Program-made: the position numbers and the translations under genes
Part shown: one piece after another, positions 6,041 through 19,634 of the stretch
How the letters are laid out: each line of letters opens with the position of its first letter
Numbering within the stretch: the stretch's first letter is position 1
DNA from: DATLWN01 sp964492895
GTDB taxonomy: Bacteria; Pseudomonadota; Zetaproteobacteria; Mariprofundales; Mariprofundaceae
Assembly (NCBI GenBank): GCA_964492895.1
Contig: CAZBLR010000001.1
Coordinates: 1 to 64,000, forward strand
DNA: 64,000 nt
Direction of reading: 5' to 3'
Notes under the pieces: generated by a model
Told to the model about the DNA's origin: nothing
The model's database searches: none
The model's input: the letters and a program-made list of their open reading frames with translations, nothing else

Positions 6041-7216
6041 CTATGCGATGCGGCCCTTGAGGCTTTGGGCGTCGAAAGGACCCGGCTCGTCGATGAGCGC
6101 GCGCGCTGCGTCCATCTTGTCCCAGGTGTTCCATAGCAGGACCCCGCGCACGCGCCCCTCCTTCAGGTAGTACACCACCCCTTTGCGGAAGGGCTCCTGC
6201 CAGTCCTCGACCAGATCCATGCCGGCATCGAGCTCGCCCACGGCCTCGTAGCCCAGATCGAACAGATCGGAATAGAAGAACGGCAGATGGTGGTAGGCCT
6301 CGGACTCGCCCGCCATGTTCCGCCCGGCGGCCTCACCCATGGTATTGGCGTTGTCCTCGTGCTCGACCCGCATGCGCTTGCCCAGCACCGGATTGAAGAA
6401 ATTGGCCACGTCGCCCGCCGCGTAGATGGCGTGATCGCTGGTGCGCAGGAACGCGTCGACGACGATGCCGTTGTCCACCTTGAGCCCCGCCGCCTGCGCC
6501 AGCTCGGCGTTGACCTGGATGCCGACGCCGACGACCACGCCGTCCACGTGCAGCACCTCGCCGCCCCGGGTGCGGATCTCGTAGCCCTCGCCATGGCGGG
6601 CGATGGCATCCACGGTGTGGCCGGCGAGCATCCCGATGCCCTTGTCCCGGTAATAGGCGGTGATGAAATCCGACAACGGCCCGGGATAGATGCGGGCGCC
6701 GATGCCCGCTTCGGGGAAGATCATCGTCACCCGGTTGCCGTTCATGCACAGCGAGGCGGCGATCTCGGAACCGATGAAGCCGCCGCCGATCACGGCGAGA
6801 CTCTGCCCGCGCTCGGCCAGTGCCTTCAGATCCAGGTAATCGTCGAGATCGCGGAAATAGACGAGCCCTTCCACCTCCCACGGCAGGCGGCGGGCCGTGC
6901 CGCCGGTGGCCAGCAGCAGCTTGTCGTAGCCGTAGACCCGGCCATGGTCGTCCGTCACCTGCCTGTTGTTGCGGTCGATGCCGACGACGGACGCGCCGAG
7001 GTTCAGGTCGAGGTGGCCCGCATCCAGCTTCAGCCATACGTCGTCATACGGCTTGCCCTTCCACAGCGCCTTGGACAGATAGGGCCGGATGTAGGGCGGA
7101 TGCGATTCGCGGGCGACGACGCCGATGCGGCCGACGGCATCCACCTTGCGGATGCCCCGGATGGCCGCGGCACATGCCAGGCCGCCGCCGACGATCAGGT
7201 ATGGGTAATGGTTCAT
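6041..7216 (-). CDS. FAD/NAD(P)-dependent oxidoreductase (ferredoxin reductase/AIF-like)
   Basis: Flavoprotein of 391 aa with two dinucleotide folds. The FAD site is LIVGGGLACAAA near residue 8, the NAD(P) site is VIGGGFIGSEIA near residue 145, and the second FAD motif YAAGDVANFF falls near 280. The family passes electrons between NAD(P)H and small redox partners. The start at 7216 is preferred because GGGGAAAGGGGG precedes it and the Rossmann strand begins at once; an in-frame open extension toward 8080 is antisense to radA. It is divergent from radA. The electron partner is unknown. Confidence 0.85.
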   Translation of the reverse strand: MNHYPYLIVGGGLACAAAIRGIRKVDAVGRIGVVARESHPPYIRPYLSKALWKGKPYDDVWLKLDAGHLDLNLGASVVGIDRNNRQVTDDHGRVYGYDKLLLATGGTARRLPWEVEGLVYFRDLDDYLDLKALAERGQSLAVIGGGFIGSEIAASLCMNGNRVTMIFPEAGIGARIYPGPLSDFITAYYRDKGIGMLAGHTVDAIARHGEGYEIRTRGGEVLHVDGVVVGVGIQVNAELAQAAGLKVDNGIVVDAFLRTSDHAIYAAGDVANFFNPVLGKRMRVEHEDNANTMGEAAGRNMAGESEAYHHLPFFYSDLFDLGYEAVGELDAGMDLVEDWQEPFRKGVVYYLKEGRVRGVLLWNTWDKMDAARALIDEPGPFDAQSLKGRIA

Positions 7217-7406
7217 CGTGCCCCCTTTCCCCGCCTGGCCATCCATGGCGGCCAGGACGATACCGCCGGCCTCTCCCCTGGCGATGCGCCCGCGATACGG
7301 GCATCGCCGCTCCACTATTGTAGACGCATTCGCGTGCCCGGGATGCGGCTGTACGGCACGACGACGGCCATGGCCTTTGCCGGACCCGGCGCCTACAATG
7401 CGCCGC

Positions 7407-8789
7407 ATGTCGAAAACCCTGTTCGTGTGCCAGAACTGCGGGGCCGAGCACCGCAAATGGATGGGCCAATGCCCCGACTGCCTGGCATGGAACAGCATCG
7501 CCGAGGAGGTGCCGGCGGAAATGCCGCACGGCGCCGGCGGCAAGGCCGAGCCGCTCGCCCCCGACGCCATCACCGCCATCGACAGCCAGGCCGCCCCGCG
7601 CCAGTCCTCCGGCATCGACGAACTCGACCGCGTGCTGGGCGGCGGCATCGTGCCGGGATCGGCCGTGCTGCTGGGCGGCGAGCCGGGCATCGGCAAGTCG
7701 ACGCTGCTGCTGCAGGCCGCGGCCCGCTTCGCGGCCCACGGGCCCGTGCTGTACGTCACCGGCGAGGAATCGGCCCAGCAGGTGCGCATGCGCGGCGAGC
7801 GCATCGACGCCCTGCATGCGGGCCTGCAGCTGGCCGCCGGCACCGAACTGGAGGGCATCCTGGCGACCGCGGCCAAACTGAAGCCGGGATTGCTGATCGT
7901 CGATTCGATCCAGACCACGACCACCAACCGCCTGACCTCCGCCCCCGGCACCGTGGCCCAGGTGCGCGACTGCGCCAGCGCCCTGATCCGGCAGGCCAAG
8001 AAGATGGGGCACGCGCTGATCCTGATCGGCCACGTGACCAAGGACGGCAGCATCGCCGGCCCGCGCGTGCTCGAGCACATGGTCGATGCCGTGCTGTATT
8101 TCGAGGGCGACCACGGCTACGCCCACCGCATCCTGCGCGCCGTGAAGAACCGCTTCGGCCCGGCCGGCGAGATCGGCGTGTTCGAGATGTCGGATGCCGG
8201 CCTGATCGGCATCCGGGACGCCTCGCGCATCTTCCTGGCCGAACGCGCCAAGGACACGCCCGGCTCGGTGGTGCTGGCCTGCCTCGAGGGCACCCGGCCG
8301 CTGCTGGTCGAGGTGCAGGCGCTGGTCGCCCCGACCGTCTACGCCACGCCGAAGCGCTCGGCCGTCGGCCTGGACCCGGCGCGCGTGGCCATGCTGACGG
8401 CGGTGCTGGAGCGGCGCATCGGCATCCCGCTGTCCAGCCAGGACATCTACGTGAACGTGGCCGGCGGCGCCCGCATCCAGGAGCCGGCGGCGGACCTGGC
8501 GGTGCTGCTGGCGGTGATCTCCGCCTACCGGGACAAGCCCCTGGCCTCCGATATCGCCGTGTTCGGCGAGGTCGGCCTGACCGGCGAGGTCCGTCCGGTC
8601 GGCCAGCCCGAGGCGCGGGTCCGGGAGGCCGCCAGCCTCGGCTTCTCGCGCGTGATGATGTCCCGGGACAACCAGGCGAGGGTGCAGGATGCCGATCTTG
8701 TTGCTAAGATGCGCCGGTCCTCGAAAACGGTGGTCGACTGCATCCCGGTGCACCGGCTGGCCGATGCGGTACAGGCAGGGCTGGCGTGA
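7407..8789 (+). CDS. radA: DNA repair protein RadA
   Basis: Branch-migration helicase in recombinational repair, 460 aa, the normal length. It has the N-terminal zinc finger (C8, C11, C22, C25), Walker A GEPGIGKST (91-99), the RadA signature KNRFG (247-251), and a C-terminal Lon-protease-like domain. The ATG at 7407 is chosen because the zinc finger begins right after it. It overlaps cvpA by four bases (GTGA), so the two are translationally coupled. Confidence 0.97.
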   Translation: MSKTLFVCQNCGAEHRKWMGQCPDCLAWNSIAEEVPAEMPHGAGGKAEPLAPDAITAIDSQAAPRQSSGIDELDRVLGGGIVPGSAVLLGGEPGIGKSTLLLQAAARFAAHGPVLYVTGEESAQQVRMRGERIDALHAGLQLAAGTELEGILATAAKLKPGLLIVDSIQTTTTNRLTSAPGTVAQVRDCASALIRQAKKMGHALILIGHVTKDGSIAGPRVLEHMVDAVLYFEGDHGYAHRILRAVKNRFGPAGEIGVFEMSDAGLIGIRDASRIFLAERAKDTPGSVVLACLEGTRPLLVEVQALVAPTVYATPKRSAVGLDPARVAMLTAVLERRIGIPLSSQDIYVNVAGGARIQEPAADLAVLLAVISAYRDKPLASDIAVFGEVGLTGEVRPVGQPEARVREAASLGFSRVMMSRDNQARVQDADLVAKMRRSSKTVVDCIPVHRLADAVQAGLA

Positions 8790-9412
8790 ACTTTTTCGAT
8801 TATGTGCTGATTGCCATCGTCGGGCTGTCCATGGTGCTGTCGCTATGGCGCGGCTTCGTGCGGGAGATCATCTCCCTGATCGGGCTGGTCGCCGCCTTCA
8901 TGATCGCCAGCCGCACCTCGGCCATGACCGGCGACTTCCTCGGACGCTGGCTGCCGAAGGGCACCGTGTCCGATATCGCCGGCTTCGTCCTGATCTTCGT
9001 CGCCATCATGGTCGTCATCGGCCTGAGCGGCGTCATCATCCGCAAACTGGTGGACATGGCCCAGCTGACCGCCACCGACCGCACGCTCGGCGTCTTCTTC
9101 GGTTTTGCCCGCGGCCTGCTGCTGATCGCCCTGAGCTTCCTGATCTTCACCACCTACGACCCCCAACACCGTCAGCCCTGGCTCAGGGAAAGCGTGCTGA
9201 GCCCCTATGCCATCGATCTGGGCGACCTGCTCGGGAAGGCGATCCCGAAGGGCTATCCCTTCTCACGCCAGGGGCCGTCTGCTAAGGTCCCTGTGCCGCG
9301 GAAAGACGCCAAGGCTGCGCAACCGGGCAAGGAGCAGCCGGATGATCAGTCCGACATCTCGGCCCACGATCGCGAGATGTTGAAGTCCATTATCCAGAAA
9401 TCGATGAAGTGA
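8786..9412 (+). CDS. cvpA: CvpA family inner-membrane protein
   Basis: Membrane protein of 208 aa with four hydrophobic segments in the first 125 residues and a charged C-terminal tail rich in Lys, Asp and Gln. The CvpA family is needed for colicin V production and envelope stress tolerance in enteric bacteria; its molecular function is not settled. The GTG start at 8786 overlaps the radA stop. Placement directly before purF matches the classic gammaproteobacterial cvpA-purF pair. Confidence 0.92.
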   Translation: MNFFDYVLIAIVGLSMVLSLWRGFVREIISLIGLVAAFMIASRTSAMTGDFLGRWLPKGTVSDIAGFVLIFVAIMVVIGLSGVIIRKLVDMAQLTATDRTLGVFFGFARGLLLIALSFLIFTTYDPQHRQPWLRESVLSPYAIDLGDLLGKAIPKGYPFSRQGPSAKVPVPRKDAKAAQPGKEQPDDQSDISAHDREMLKSIIQKSMK

Positions 9413-9418
9413 GCCGCC

Positions 9419-10867
<1,449 letters not shown>

Positions 10868-10869
10868 GC

Positions 10870-11580
10870 ATGCCCGCGCCGACCGTCGTCCTGGTGTATG
10901 GCTGGTTGGGGTTTCGCCGCATTCTGTTCTGGGATTATTTCCGCGGCGTGCCCGCGATGTATGCCGAGATGGGCATGCGCACCCTGGTGCCGGACCTGCC
11001 CTGGGGCGGCACCACCAAACAACGGAGCACCAGCCTTGCCGACCAGCTTGCCGATGAACCGGGGCCGCTGCACCTGATCGCCCATTCGATGGGCGGCATC
11101 GATGCCCGGCGCTATATCGCGCATCTGGGCGGCCATGCCAGGGTGGCCAGCCTGACCACGCTCGGCACGCCGCACCGCGGCTCGATGCTGGCCGAGCTGG
11201 TGCAGCACGGGCTGTGGCCGTTCCGCTGGCTGGCGGGCGTGCACGACCTGACACCGGCGGCGATGGCGCGCTTCAACGACGAAACGCCGGACCGGCCGGG
11301 CATCGCCTATCGCAGCTACTCCTCGGCCCGGCCCGTGCCGGAGCAGCCGTGGCTGGTCCGCTATTTCGGGCGCCGGCTCGAGGCGGCCGAAGGCGCGAAC
11401 GACAGCCAGGTCTCCATCCACTCCTCGCGCTGGGGCGAGCATCTCGGCACCCTGCACGCCGACCACTACGAACTGGTCGGCCAGAACGTCTGGCTGAACC
11501 CGTTCCGCCGCCGCGAACGCTTCGCGCACCTGCCCGTCTACCGCCGCATCGGCGAATGGGTCCTCGACCAGTCCGACTGA
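10870..11580 (+). CDS. Alpha/beta hydrolase, triacylglycerol lipase-like
   Basis: Hydrolase of 236 aa. The nucleophile elbow AHSMGG places Ser73 as catalytic, H199 in LHADHY is the likely histidine, and D178 in GANDSQVS the likely acid. The oxyanion strand VLVYGWLGF and the motif TLGTPHRGS are typical of class I bacterial lipases and related depolymerases. There is no signal peptide, so it is probably cytoplasmic. It starts two bases after the purF stop (ATG at 10870) and is likely co-transcribed with it. The substrate is unknown. Confidence 0.85.
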   Translation: MPAPTVVLVYGWLGFRRILFWDYFRGVPAMYAEMGMRTLVPDLPWGGTTKQRSTSLADQLADEPGPLHLIAHSMGGIDARRYIAHLGGHARVASLTTLGTPHRGSMLAELVQHGLWPFRWLAGVHDLTPAAMARFNDETPDRPGIAYRSYSSARPVPEQPWLVRYFGRRLEAAEGANDSQVSIHSSRWGEHLGTLHADHYELVGQNVWLNPFRRRERFAHLPVYRRIGEWVLDQSD

Positions 11581-11651
11581 CGAACGCGTTCAGCTTCGTT
11601 TCAGCCTGCGTATGCACAGTGCCTCCCATGCCTAGCAAAGGAGGACTCTGT

Positions 11652-11942
11652 ATGCGACGCATTGCCATCGTTTTGACCGCCCTGGCCCTCGGTGCCTGCG
11701 CCACCCAGCACCAGGAGCGCACCGCCACCACCGGCGCCCTCGTCGGCGCCACCGCCGGCGCCGTCATCGGCTCGCAGACCGACAACACCGCCAACGGCGC
11801 GGTGATCGGCGGCATCCTCGGGGCCGCGGCCGGGGCCGCCATCGGTGCCGCCGACGTCCAGCCGCAGCCGGTCTATTACCCGGCGCCGCGTTACCACCGG
11901 CCTGCGCGCGGAGAGGAACACGGCGACCGCCGCGAGGACTGA
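11652..11942 (+). CDS. Glycine-zipper outer-membrane lipoprotein
   Basis: Protein of 96 aa. The signal peptide MRRIAIVLTALALGAC ends in a lipobox LGAC, giving a lipidated Cys16. The middle is a glycine-zipper repeat (GALVGATAGAVIGS, GAVIGGILGAAAGAAIGAA), as in SlyB/OsmB-type proteins, and the tail is Pro/Arg/Glu-rich. AAAGGAGG sits just before the start. Such proteins are usually associated with envelope stress; the precise function is unknown. Confidence 0.85.
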   Translation: MRRIAIVLTALALGACATQHQERTATTGALVGATAGAVIGSQTDNTANGAVIGGILGAAAGAAIGAADVQPQPVYYPAPRYHRPARGEEHGDRRED

Positions 11943-11992
11943 GCCGCGCCAACGTATCAGCTGACGGTTCCCCTCCACCGTCTCGGCTGACC

Positions 11993-12024
11993 CCGGTGCC
12001 CCTTCACAGGGGCACCGGCCCTTT
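11993..12024 (+). terminator. Probable terminator after the glycine-zipper lipoprotein gene
   Basis: Perfect ten-base stem CCGGTGCCCC / GGGGCACCGG (11993-12002 and 12009-12018) with loop TTCACA, followed by CCCTTTT. The T run is short, so termination may be partial. Confidence 0.65.
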
Positions 12025-12120
12025 TACAGGAAGCCAATTGCCCCTAGAGTACGCCGACCCTCGATGCGATTGATCGCGGCTTCGGCCGGAAACGGATGTT
12101 CCACAAAAGGGCGGTGATCC

Positions 12121-12915
12121 ATGGGCTTTCAACGGTTCAGCAGTTCATTCATCAACATCAGGCGGCACACGGCATGGGTCGCACTGCTGGCAGGGCTGAT
12201 GCTGCCGGCCCTCGCCGCCGCATCGCCGGACGTCGTCGACATCGGTGCCGGAGAAAAGATCTACACGTCCTTCTACATGGCCGATGTCGGCGGCAAGAAG
12301 ATCCCGGCCTGCCAGAAATGCCACGGTGCCGACGCCATGGGCAACGATGATATCGGCACGCCCCGGCTGGCATCCCAGGTCTATGCCTACCTGTACAAGC
12401 AGATGGTCGATTTCGCCACCGACCGGCGCACCGACGATGTCATGCACAAGATGAACGCCATCGCCAAGGCCCTGACCGATCAGCAGCGCAAGGATGTGGC
12501 CGCCTATCTGCATACCCTGCAAGCGCCGTACACCGGATCGAACATGGACAAGCTGCGCGAGGAAGGCGTGCATATCGGCGATGCCGCCCGGGGGCAGATG
12601 ATCGTCACCGAAGGCATCCCGGAAGAAAACGTCCCTGCCTGCCAGAGCTGCCATGGCTACCGCGGCCACAGTGCCGGCATGCTGTTCCCCGCCATCAGCG
12701 GCCAGAACTACGTGTACCTGCGGCATGAGCTGAAGTCGTTCCGTCACGCTGCCCTGGGCAAGCCCGGCTACGGACGTGCCAACGATTACATGGGCCTGAT
12801 GCGTGCCGTGGCCGGCAAGCTCAGCGATCGGGATATCGACGACGTGGCGGCGTATCTGACCGGCGCCAATCCGCCGCCGCCGCCCAACAACCCCCTCGAT
12901 CCCGGCAACGGGTAA
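12121..12915 (+). CDS. Periplasmic dihaem c-type cytochrome (c4-like)
   Basis: Protein of 264 aa with an N-terminal signal segment (hydrophobic about residues 18-34, cleavage near ALAAA). It has two haem c sites, CQKCH (C64-H68) and CQSCH (C174-H178), in two similar halves. Possible distal methionines are in DVMHKMNAIA and DYMGLMRAV. The C-terminus is proline-rich. It probably carries electrons in the periplasm; the partner oxidase or dehydrogenase is not in the window. It is followed at 12979 by a single-haem cytochrome in the same direction. Confidence 0.88.
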   Translation: MGFQRFSSSFINIRRHTAWVALLAGLMLPALAAASPDVVDIGAGEKIYTSFYMADVGGKKIPACQKCHGADAMGNDDIGTPRLASQVYAYLYKQMVDFATDRRTDDVMHKMNAIAKALTDQQRKDVAAYLHTLQAPYTGSNMDKLREEGVHIGDAARGQMIVTEGIPEENVPACQSCHGYRGHSAGMLFPAISGQNYVYLRHELKSFRHAALGKPGYGRANDYMGLMRAVAGKLSDRDIDDVAAYLTGANPPPPPNNPLDPGNG

Positions 12916-12978
12916 CGCCCCCCGGGGCATGATGGACCGGACGATTTCGGATAGAATGTGATAACGGACGGTGAGCCT

Positions 12979-13401
12979 ATGATCAGGAAGCGAATTGCAG
13001 CATGCATCATCACCATGGCCGTGGCCGGCCTCGCTCCCGGTACGGCCCGGGCCGGGGCCGAAAACAAGTGCAAGGTCTGTCACGACTTCACCACCGGCAA
13101 GAACAAGATCGGCCCCAGCCTGAAGGGCGTGCTGGGCCGACCGGCGGGCACCTACCCCGGATATCACTACGTGTTCAAGACCTATATCAAGGGCAAGCCG
13201 TGGATCTGGACCGAGAAGCGGATCCGGGAGTGGGATTACAATACCGCCGAGGCCGTCAAGAAATTCACGGGCAACCCGAAGGCCTACACGCGCATGCCCT
13301 CCCAGTTCATGACCGGCAACCCGGAAGATGAGATCATCGATTACATCAAGAAGACCAGCGCAAAGCAGGCGCCGGCCACAGGCAAGGCGGCCGGCCGCTA
13401 G
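12979..13401 (+). CDS. Class I c-type cytochrome
   Basis: Protein of 140 aa with a signal peptide ending near TARAG. The haem site CKVCH (C31-H35) lies close to the mature N-terminus, and the distal ligand is probably M106 in YTRMPSQF. It resembles short class I cytochromes of the c552/cytochrome c2 type, with a Lys-rich, Ala-rich tail. The ATG at 12979 is preferred to a GTG at 12958 because the signal peptide starts there. It is probably co-expressed with the dihaem cytochrome upstream. Confidence 0.88.
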   Translation: MIRKRIAACIITMAVAGLAPGTARAGAENKCKVCHDFTTGKNKIGPSLKGVLGRPAGTYPGYHYVFKTYIKGKPWIWTEKRIREWDYNTAEAVKKFTGNPKAYTRMPSQFMTGNPEDEIIDYIKKTSAKQAPATGKAAGR

Positions 13402-13444
13402 GTACGGCCCTCGCCCGGCGGTGGCGGCCACGAGGAGGTTCCCG

Positions 13445-13768
13445 ATGTTCATCACCATGAATCGCATCCCCGTCCATGAGGAACACTGGCCCGATTTCGA
13501 GGAACGCTTCAAGAACCGCATCGGCCTGGTCGACCAGGCCCCGGGATTCATCCGCAACATGGTGCTGCGCCCGGCCGACGGCACCGGCGACGCCCATGTG
13601 GTGCTGACGATGTGGGAAACCCGCGAGGACTTCCAGACATGGACGAAGAGCGATGCCTTCCTGCAGGCGCATTATCGCGCCGGGCAGGACACCGGGAAGG
13701 CCGGGGAGGCCTTCAAGGGACCGGGCAAGCTGGAGACCTTCGAATCCGTCACCGATACCGGCCCCTGA
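13445..13768 (+). CDS. Antibiotic biosynthesis monooxygenase (ABM) domain protein, IsdG/HmoA-like
   Basis: Single ferredoxin-like ABM domain, 107 aa. The segments FITMNRIPV, FEERFKNRIGLVDQAPGFIRNMVLRP and VVLTMWETREDFQTWTKSDAF follow the pattern of the IsdG/HmoA haem-degrading monooxygenases. Haem degradation is plausible next to cytochrome genes but is not shown. AGGAGG lies seven bases upstream of the ATG. Confidence 0.82.
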   Translation: MFITMNRIPVHEEHWPDFEERFKNRIGLVDQAPGFIRNMVLRPADGTGDAHVVLTMWETREDFQTWTKSDAFLQAHYRAGQDTGKAGEAFKGPGKLETFESVTDTGP

Positions 13769-13830
13769 ACGGTGGAGTCCGGGCGCCAATGCCGCTATGC
13801 TTCGCCCCGCTCTACACAGGGAGGCCTGCG

Positions 13831-14105
13831 ATGCAGATCGATGTACGCAAAGTCGCCAGCCTGGCGCGGATCCGCCTGACGGATGACGAGGCCGAGGCGC
13901 TCGGCCCACAGCTGAACCACATCCTCGAATACGTCGATTCGCTGCGGAAACTGGATACCAGCGACGTGCCGCCCACCGCCCACCCGCACGATGCGGCCAT
14001 GCCGCTGCGCGCCGACATCGCCGCCAATCCCAACCGCCGGGAGGCGCTGCAACAGCCGGCTCCCGCCACCGAATCCGGCCTCTACGTCGTGCCCAAGGTG
14101 ATCGA

Positions 14106-14109
<4 letters not shown>
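13831..14109 (+). CDS. gatC: Asp/Glu-tRNA amidotransferase subunit C
   Basis: Small subunit (92 aa) of the GatCAB complex, which amidates mischarged Glu-tRNA(Gln) and/or Asp-tRNA(Asn). It has the usual start DVRKVASLARIRLTDDE and the helix LNHILEYVDSLRKLDT, ending VPKVIE. GGGAGG precedes the ATG. Its stop overlaps the gatA start (ATGA), beginning a tightly coupled gatCAB operon. Confidence 0.96.
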
Positions 14110-16996
<2,887 letters not shown>

Positions 16997-16997
16997 T

Positions 16998-19628
16998 GTG
17001 AATTCACGCTGGCGCTGGGCGATCGCAGCCGTCTCGGTGCTGCTCGTCGCGGCCCTGCTGCACGTCCGGATGGACGCCGGACATATGCGCCAGGTCCTGC
17101 CGCCGCGGGTCGCCGCCCTGACCCACGCCAGCCTCGACTACGGCCGCCTGAGCTTCAGCTTCGTGCACGGCCTGGACGTGCGCCTGGACACCGTGCACCT
17201 GCACCAGACCGCCTGGACGATCGACGCCCCGACCGTGCTGCTCGAGCTGCGCGTGATCCCGCTGCTGCTCGGCAAGATCGAGCTGCAGGGCATCTATCTG
17301 CGTTCGCCGGTGATCCACATCGGCCCGCCGGGGAAACAGGATACCCCGACCACGACGACCCATGGCCTGCCCCGGGAACTGATGCTCGACCAGCTGTCCG
17401 TTTCCGACGCCACCATCATCAACGATACCGGCCAGACCCTGATTTCGGGCCTGGACATGGATCTGCAGGACATCGGGCCGAGCCGCATGATGCGCTGGGA
17501 GCTGCAGGCCCGCACCGGCGAGCAGATGGCCAGCGGCCACGGCCAGCTCGCTTTCAGGTTCGGCGGCATCGACAACGGCTTCGGCAAGCTGTCGCTGCAG
17601 CGCATCCCGTTGCAGGCACTGCACGACATCCCGTGGCTTTCCGGTCCGACCGACCGCCTTTCCGGGCATGGCTACCAGCAGCTGAGCACGGTGATCACGC
17701 TGAACATCAGCCGCGGCGACCAATGGACGGCCTTCAGCGAAACCACGCTGTCCGGGGACAAGGACCGGCCCGACATCAAGCTGCGCGGCAAGCTGTACCG
17801 CGATGCCAGCCACATGCTGGGGTGGAAGGATGCCTTCATCCAGTTCGGTGCCGGGGCCCCCTTCGCGGCCGACGGCGGATGTGACATGGCCGGCAACTGC
17901 ATCTCGGCCATCCGCGGCAAGTCCATCGACCTGGCCCCCTTCGCGGCCATCAGCGCCCCCTCCACACCGGCCTGGCAACCCATCGCCGGCAACATGAACG
18001 TCCAGGCCGACCTGCACTGGCGCCGCCACGACTGGAGCCTGAGCGGGCAGGCCGAGATACAAGGCCTCACCTGGAGGGATGCCGCCGGCACGTTCAACCT
18101 GCCCGGCTTCCGTCTCGACAACCTGCTGGCATCGGGAAAGAAGGGCGGCATCGCCCTGAAATCCGCCCGCATCGGTTTCATCAAGCATGCCGGCAGCCTG
18201 CTGGCGGATGGCCGCTACGACGGGCGCCAGCATGCCGGCGAGCTGCACCTGCGCCTGAATGCCCTGCAGGATACCTGGGTCCCCGTGCTGCGCCTGACCT
18301 CGATGATCGATCCCGCGGGGGCGATGCCCATCGGCGGCAAGGGTGTGCTGCAGGGCGATGCCAGGATGGCGGTCGCCGACGGACAGCCGGACGTCCGCTT
18401 CTCGCTGGATGCGACCGGCGCCGAGCTCCATGTCGGCGGGGGCGTCAAACCCGCGGGCATCCCCGCCACCGCCACGGGCGACTGGCGACCCGGGCGCGAT
18501 GGGATGCAGCTGGCGCTCACGACGGCCACCCTCGGCGCATCCACGTTCAAGGGACTGCGCTGGCAGGATGCACGGACCCGGCGCAGCCTGGCCATCGACG
18601 ATTTCCGGTTCGACATGCAGCTGCTGAGAACACAGGGGGTGCGCTTTCCGGACCTGCTGGCGGGCCTCCAGGGCAGCATCGCCGGCAAGCTGTCGACCGC
18701 CTGGGACATCCCGGTCCCGGCCGGCCAGCTGCCGGGCGTCTGGCCCGGCATGCCCGGACTCAGTGCCGAGCTCGATCTCGGGAACTTCGGCACGCAGGGC
18801 TGGCAACTGCAGGGTCACGTGTCCCTCGATCACGGAAGCACCGTATTGCATCAGCTGCACGTGACGGGGAGCCACGGCAGCGGTGATCTCAACGGCATGC
18901 TGTCGTTCGCCGGTCGAACGGGGACCATCGACATCCACCAGGGCAACCTGAACTGGAAAAGCGATGACAGCGTGCCGGCCTGGCTGGGGTCGATGCACCT
19001 GCGCGGCCGCATCAAGGGCCTGAACCTGTCCTGGCTCGGGCAGGCCTGGAAAGGGATCGACGCCCGCTACCGGCTGGACGGCGCCCGTCTGGACATGCCG
19101 GAGCTGAAGGCCGGCCTCGCCGATGGCAACATCAGCGCCAGGAATCTGGCCATCGATTTCGCCCCGGGATCCATGAGGCTGCGCGGTATCGCCCAGATCG
19201 GGGCCGTGCATGTCCAGAAGCTGCCCGGGCTGGCCGGCCTGCTGCAGGGCGACCTGACCGGAAAGACCTTCGCCACCGTCAAGTTCGACGGCACCCTGCC
19301 CTTCCAGCACTGGCAGGACTGGCGCGCCAACGGCGACATCATGATCTACGGCGGGCACTGGCGGCCGCAGCCGCTGAACGGGGTGATGCAGGCCGTCCAC
19401 CATTTCGACCTGTTCGGCCTGCACTTCCGAAGCTTCAAGGATCATGTCTCGATCCAGAACATCCAGATCGAGAATGCCGGCGGCCGTTACAGCGGCACTG
19501 CCAGGCTGGATGCCGGCGGCCGGCTGCAGGGCACGCTGACCAGCCGCGGCAATGGCGCAGGCGCCACGCTCGGCGGCACCTGGCCCCATATCGGATGGAC
19601 GGCGGCAGCGGCGCCCGCGGCGCCCTGA
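16998..19628 (+). CDS. Large AsmA-like membrane-anchored protein
   Basis: Protein of 876 aa with one N-terminal membrane helix (about residues 7-24) and a long periplasmic part made of repeating beta-strand segments. The early part (TVLLELRVIPLLLGKIELQG, LMLDQLSVSDATI) and the late part (HFDLFGLHFRSFKDHVSIQN, GGRYSGTARLDAGGRLQGTL) have the style of AsmA/YhdP/TamB proteins, thought to bridge the envelope in lipid transport. I cannot assign a subfamily. The start is GTG at 16998, one base after the gatB stop, so coupling to gatB is likely. Confidence 0.7.
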   Translation: MNSRWRWAIAAVSVLLVAALLHVRMDAGHMRQVLPPRVAALTHASLDYGRLSFSFVHGLDVRLDTVHLHQTAWTIDAPTVLLELRVIPLLLGKIELQGIYLRSPVIHIGPPGKQDTPTTTTHGLPRELMLDQLSVSDATIINDTGQTLISGLDMDLQDIGPSRMMRWELQARTGEQMASGHGQLAFRFGGIDNGFGKLSLQRIPLQALHDIPWLSGPTDRLSGHGYQQLSTVITLNISRGDQWTAFSETTLSGDKDRPDIKLRGKLYRDASHMLGWKDAFIQFGAGAPFAADGGCDMAGNCISAIRGKSIDLAPFAAISAPSTPAWQPIAGNMNVQADLHWRRHDWSLSGQAEIQGLTWRDAAGTFNLPGFRLDNLLASGKKGGIALKSARIGFIKHAGSLLADGRYDGRQHAGELHLRLNALQDTWVPVLRLTSMIDPAGAMPIGGKGVLQGDARMAVADGQPDVRFSLDATGAELHVGGGVKPAGIPATATGDWRPGRDGMQLALTTATLGASTFKGLRWQDARTRRSLAIDDFRFDMQLLRTQGVRFPDLLAGLQGSIAGKLSTAWDIPVPAGQLPGVWPGMPGLSAELDLGNFGTQGWQLQGHVSLDHGSTVLHQLHVTGSHGSGDLNGMLSFAGRTGTIDIHQGNLNWKSDDSVPAWLGSMHLRGRIKGLNLSWLGQAWKGIDARYRLDGARLDMPELKAGLADGNISARNLAIDFAPGSMRLRGIAQIGAVHVQKLPGLAGLLQGDLTGKTFATVKFDGTLPFQHWQDWRANGDIMIYGGHWRPQPLNGVMQAVHHFDLFGLHFRSFKDHVSIQNIQIENAGGRYSGTARLDAGGRLQGTLTSRGNGAGATLGGTWPHIGWTAAAAPAAP

Positions 19629-19634
19629 GCGCCG

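Noticed and set aside
6041..8080. Extended start for the FAD oxidoreductase inside radA
   Set aside because: The extension is antisense to radA coding sequence and is not protein-like. The Rossmann motif begins just after the ATG at 7216, which has a ribosome site.
17004..19589. An 861-codon open frame on the minus strand
   Set aside because: It mirrors the AsmA-like gene in GC-rich DNA. Its product is a monotonous Gly/Ala/Arg/Gln/His mix with no signal, motif or ribosome site, typical of antisense shadows.
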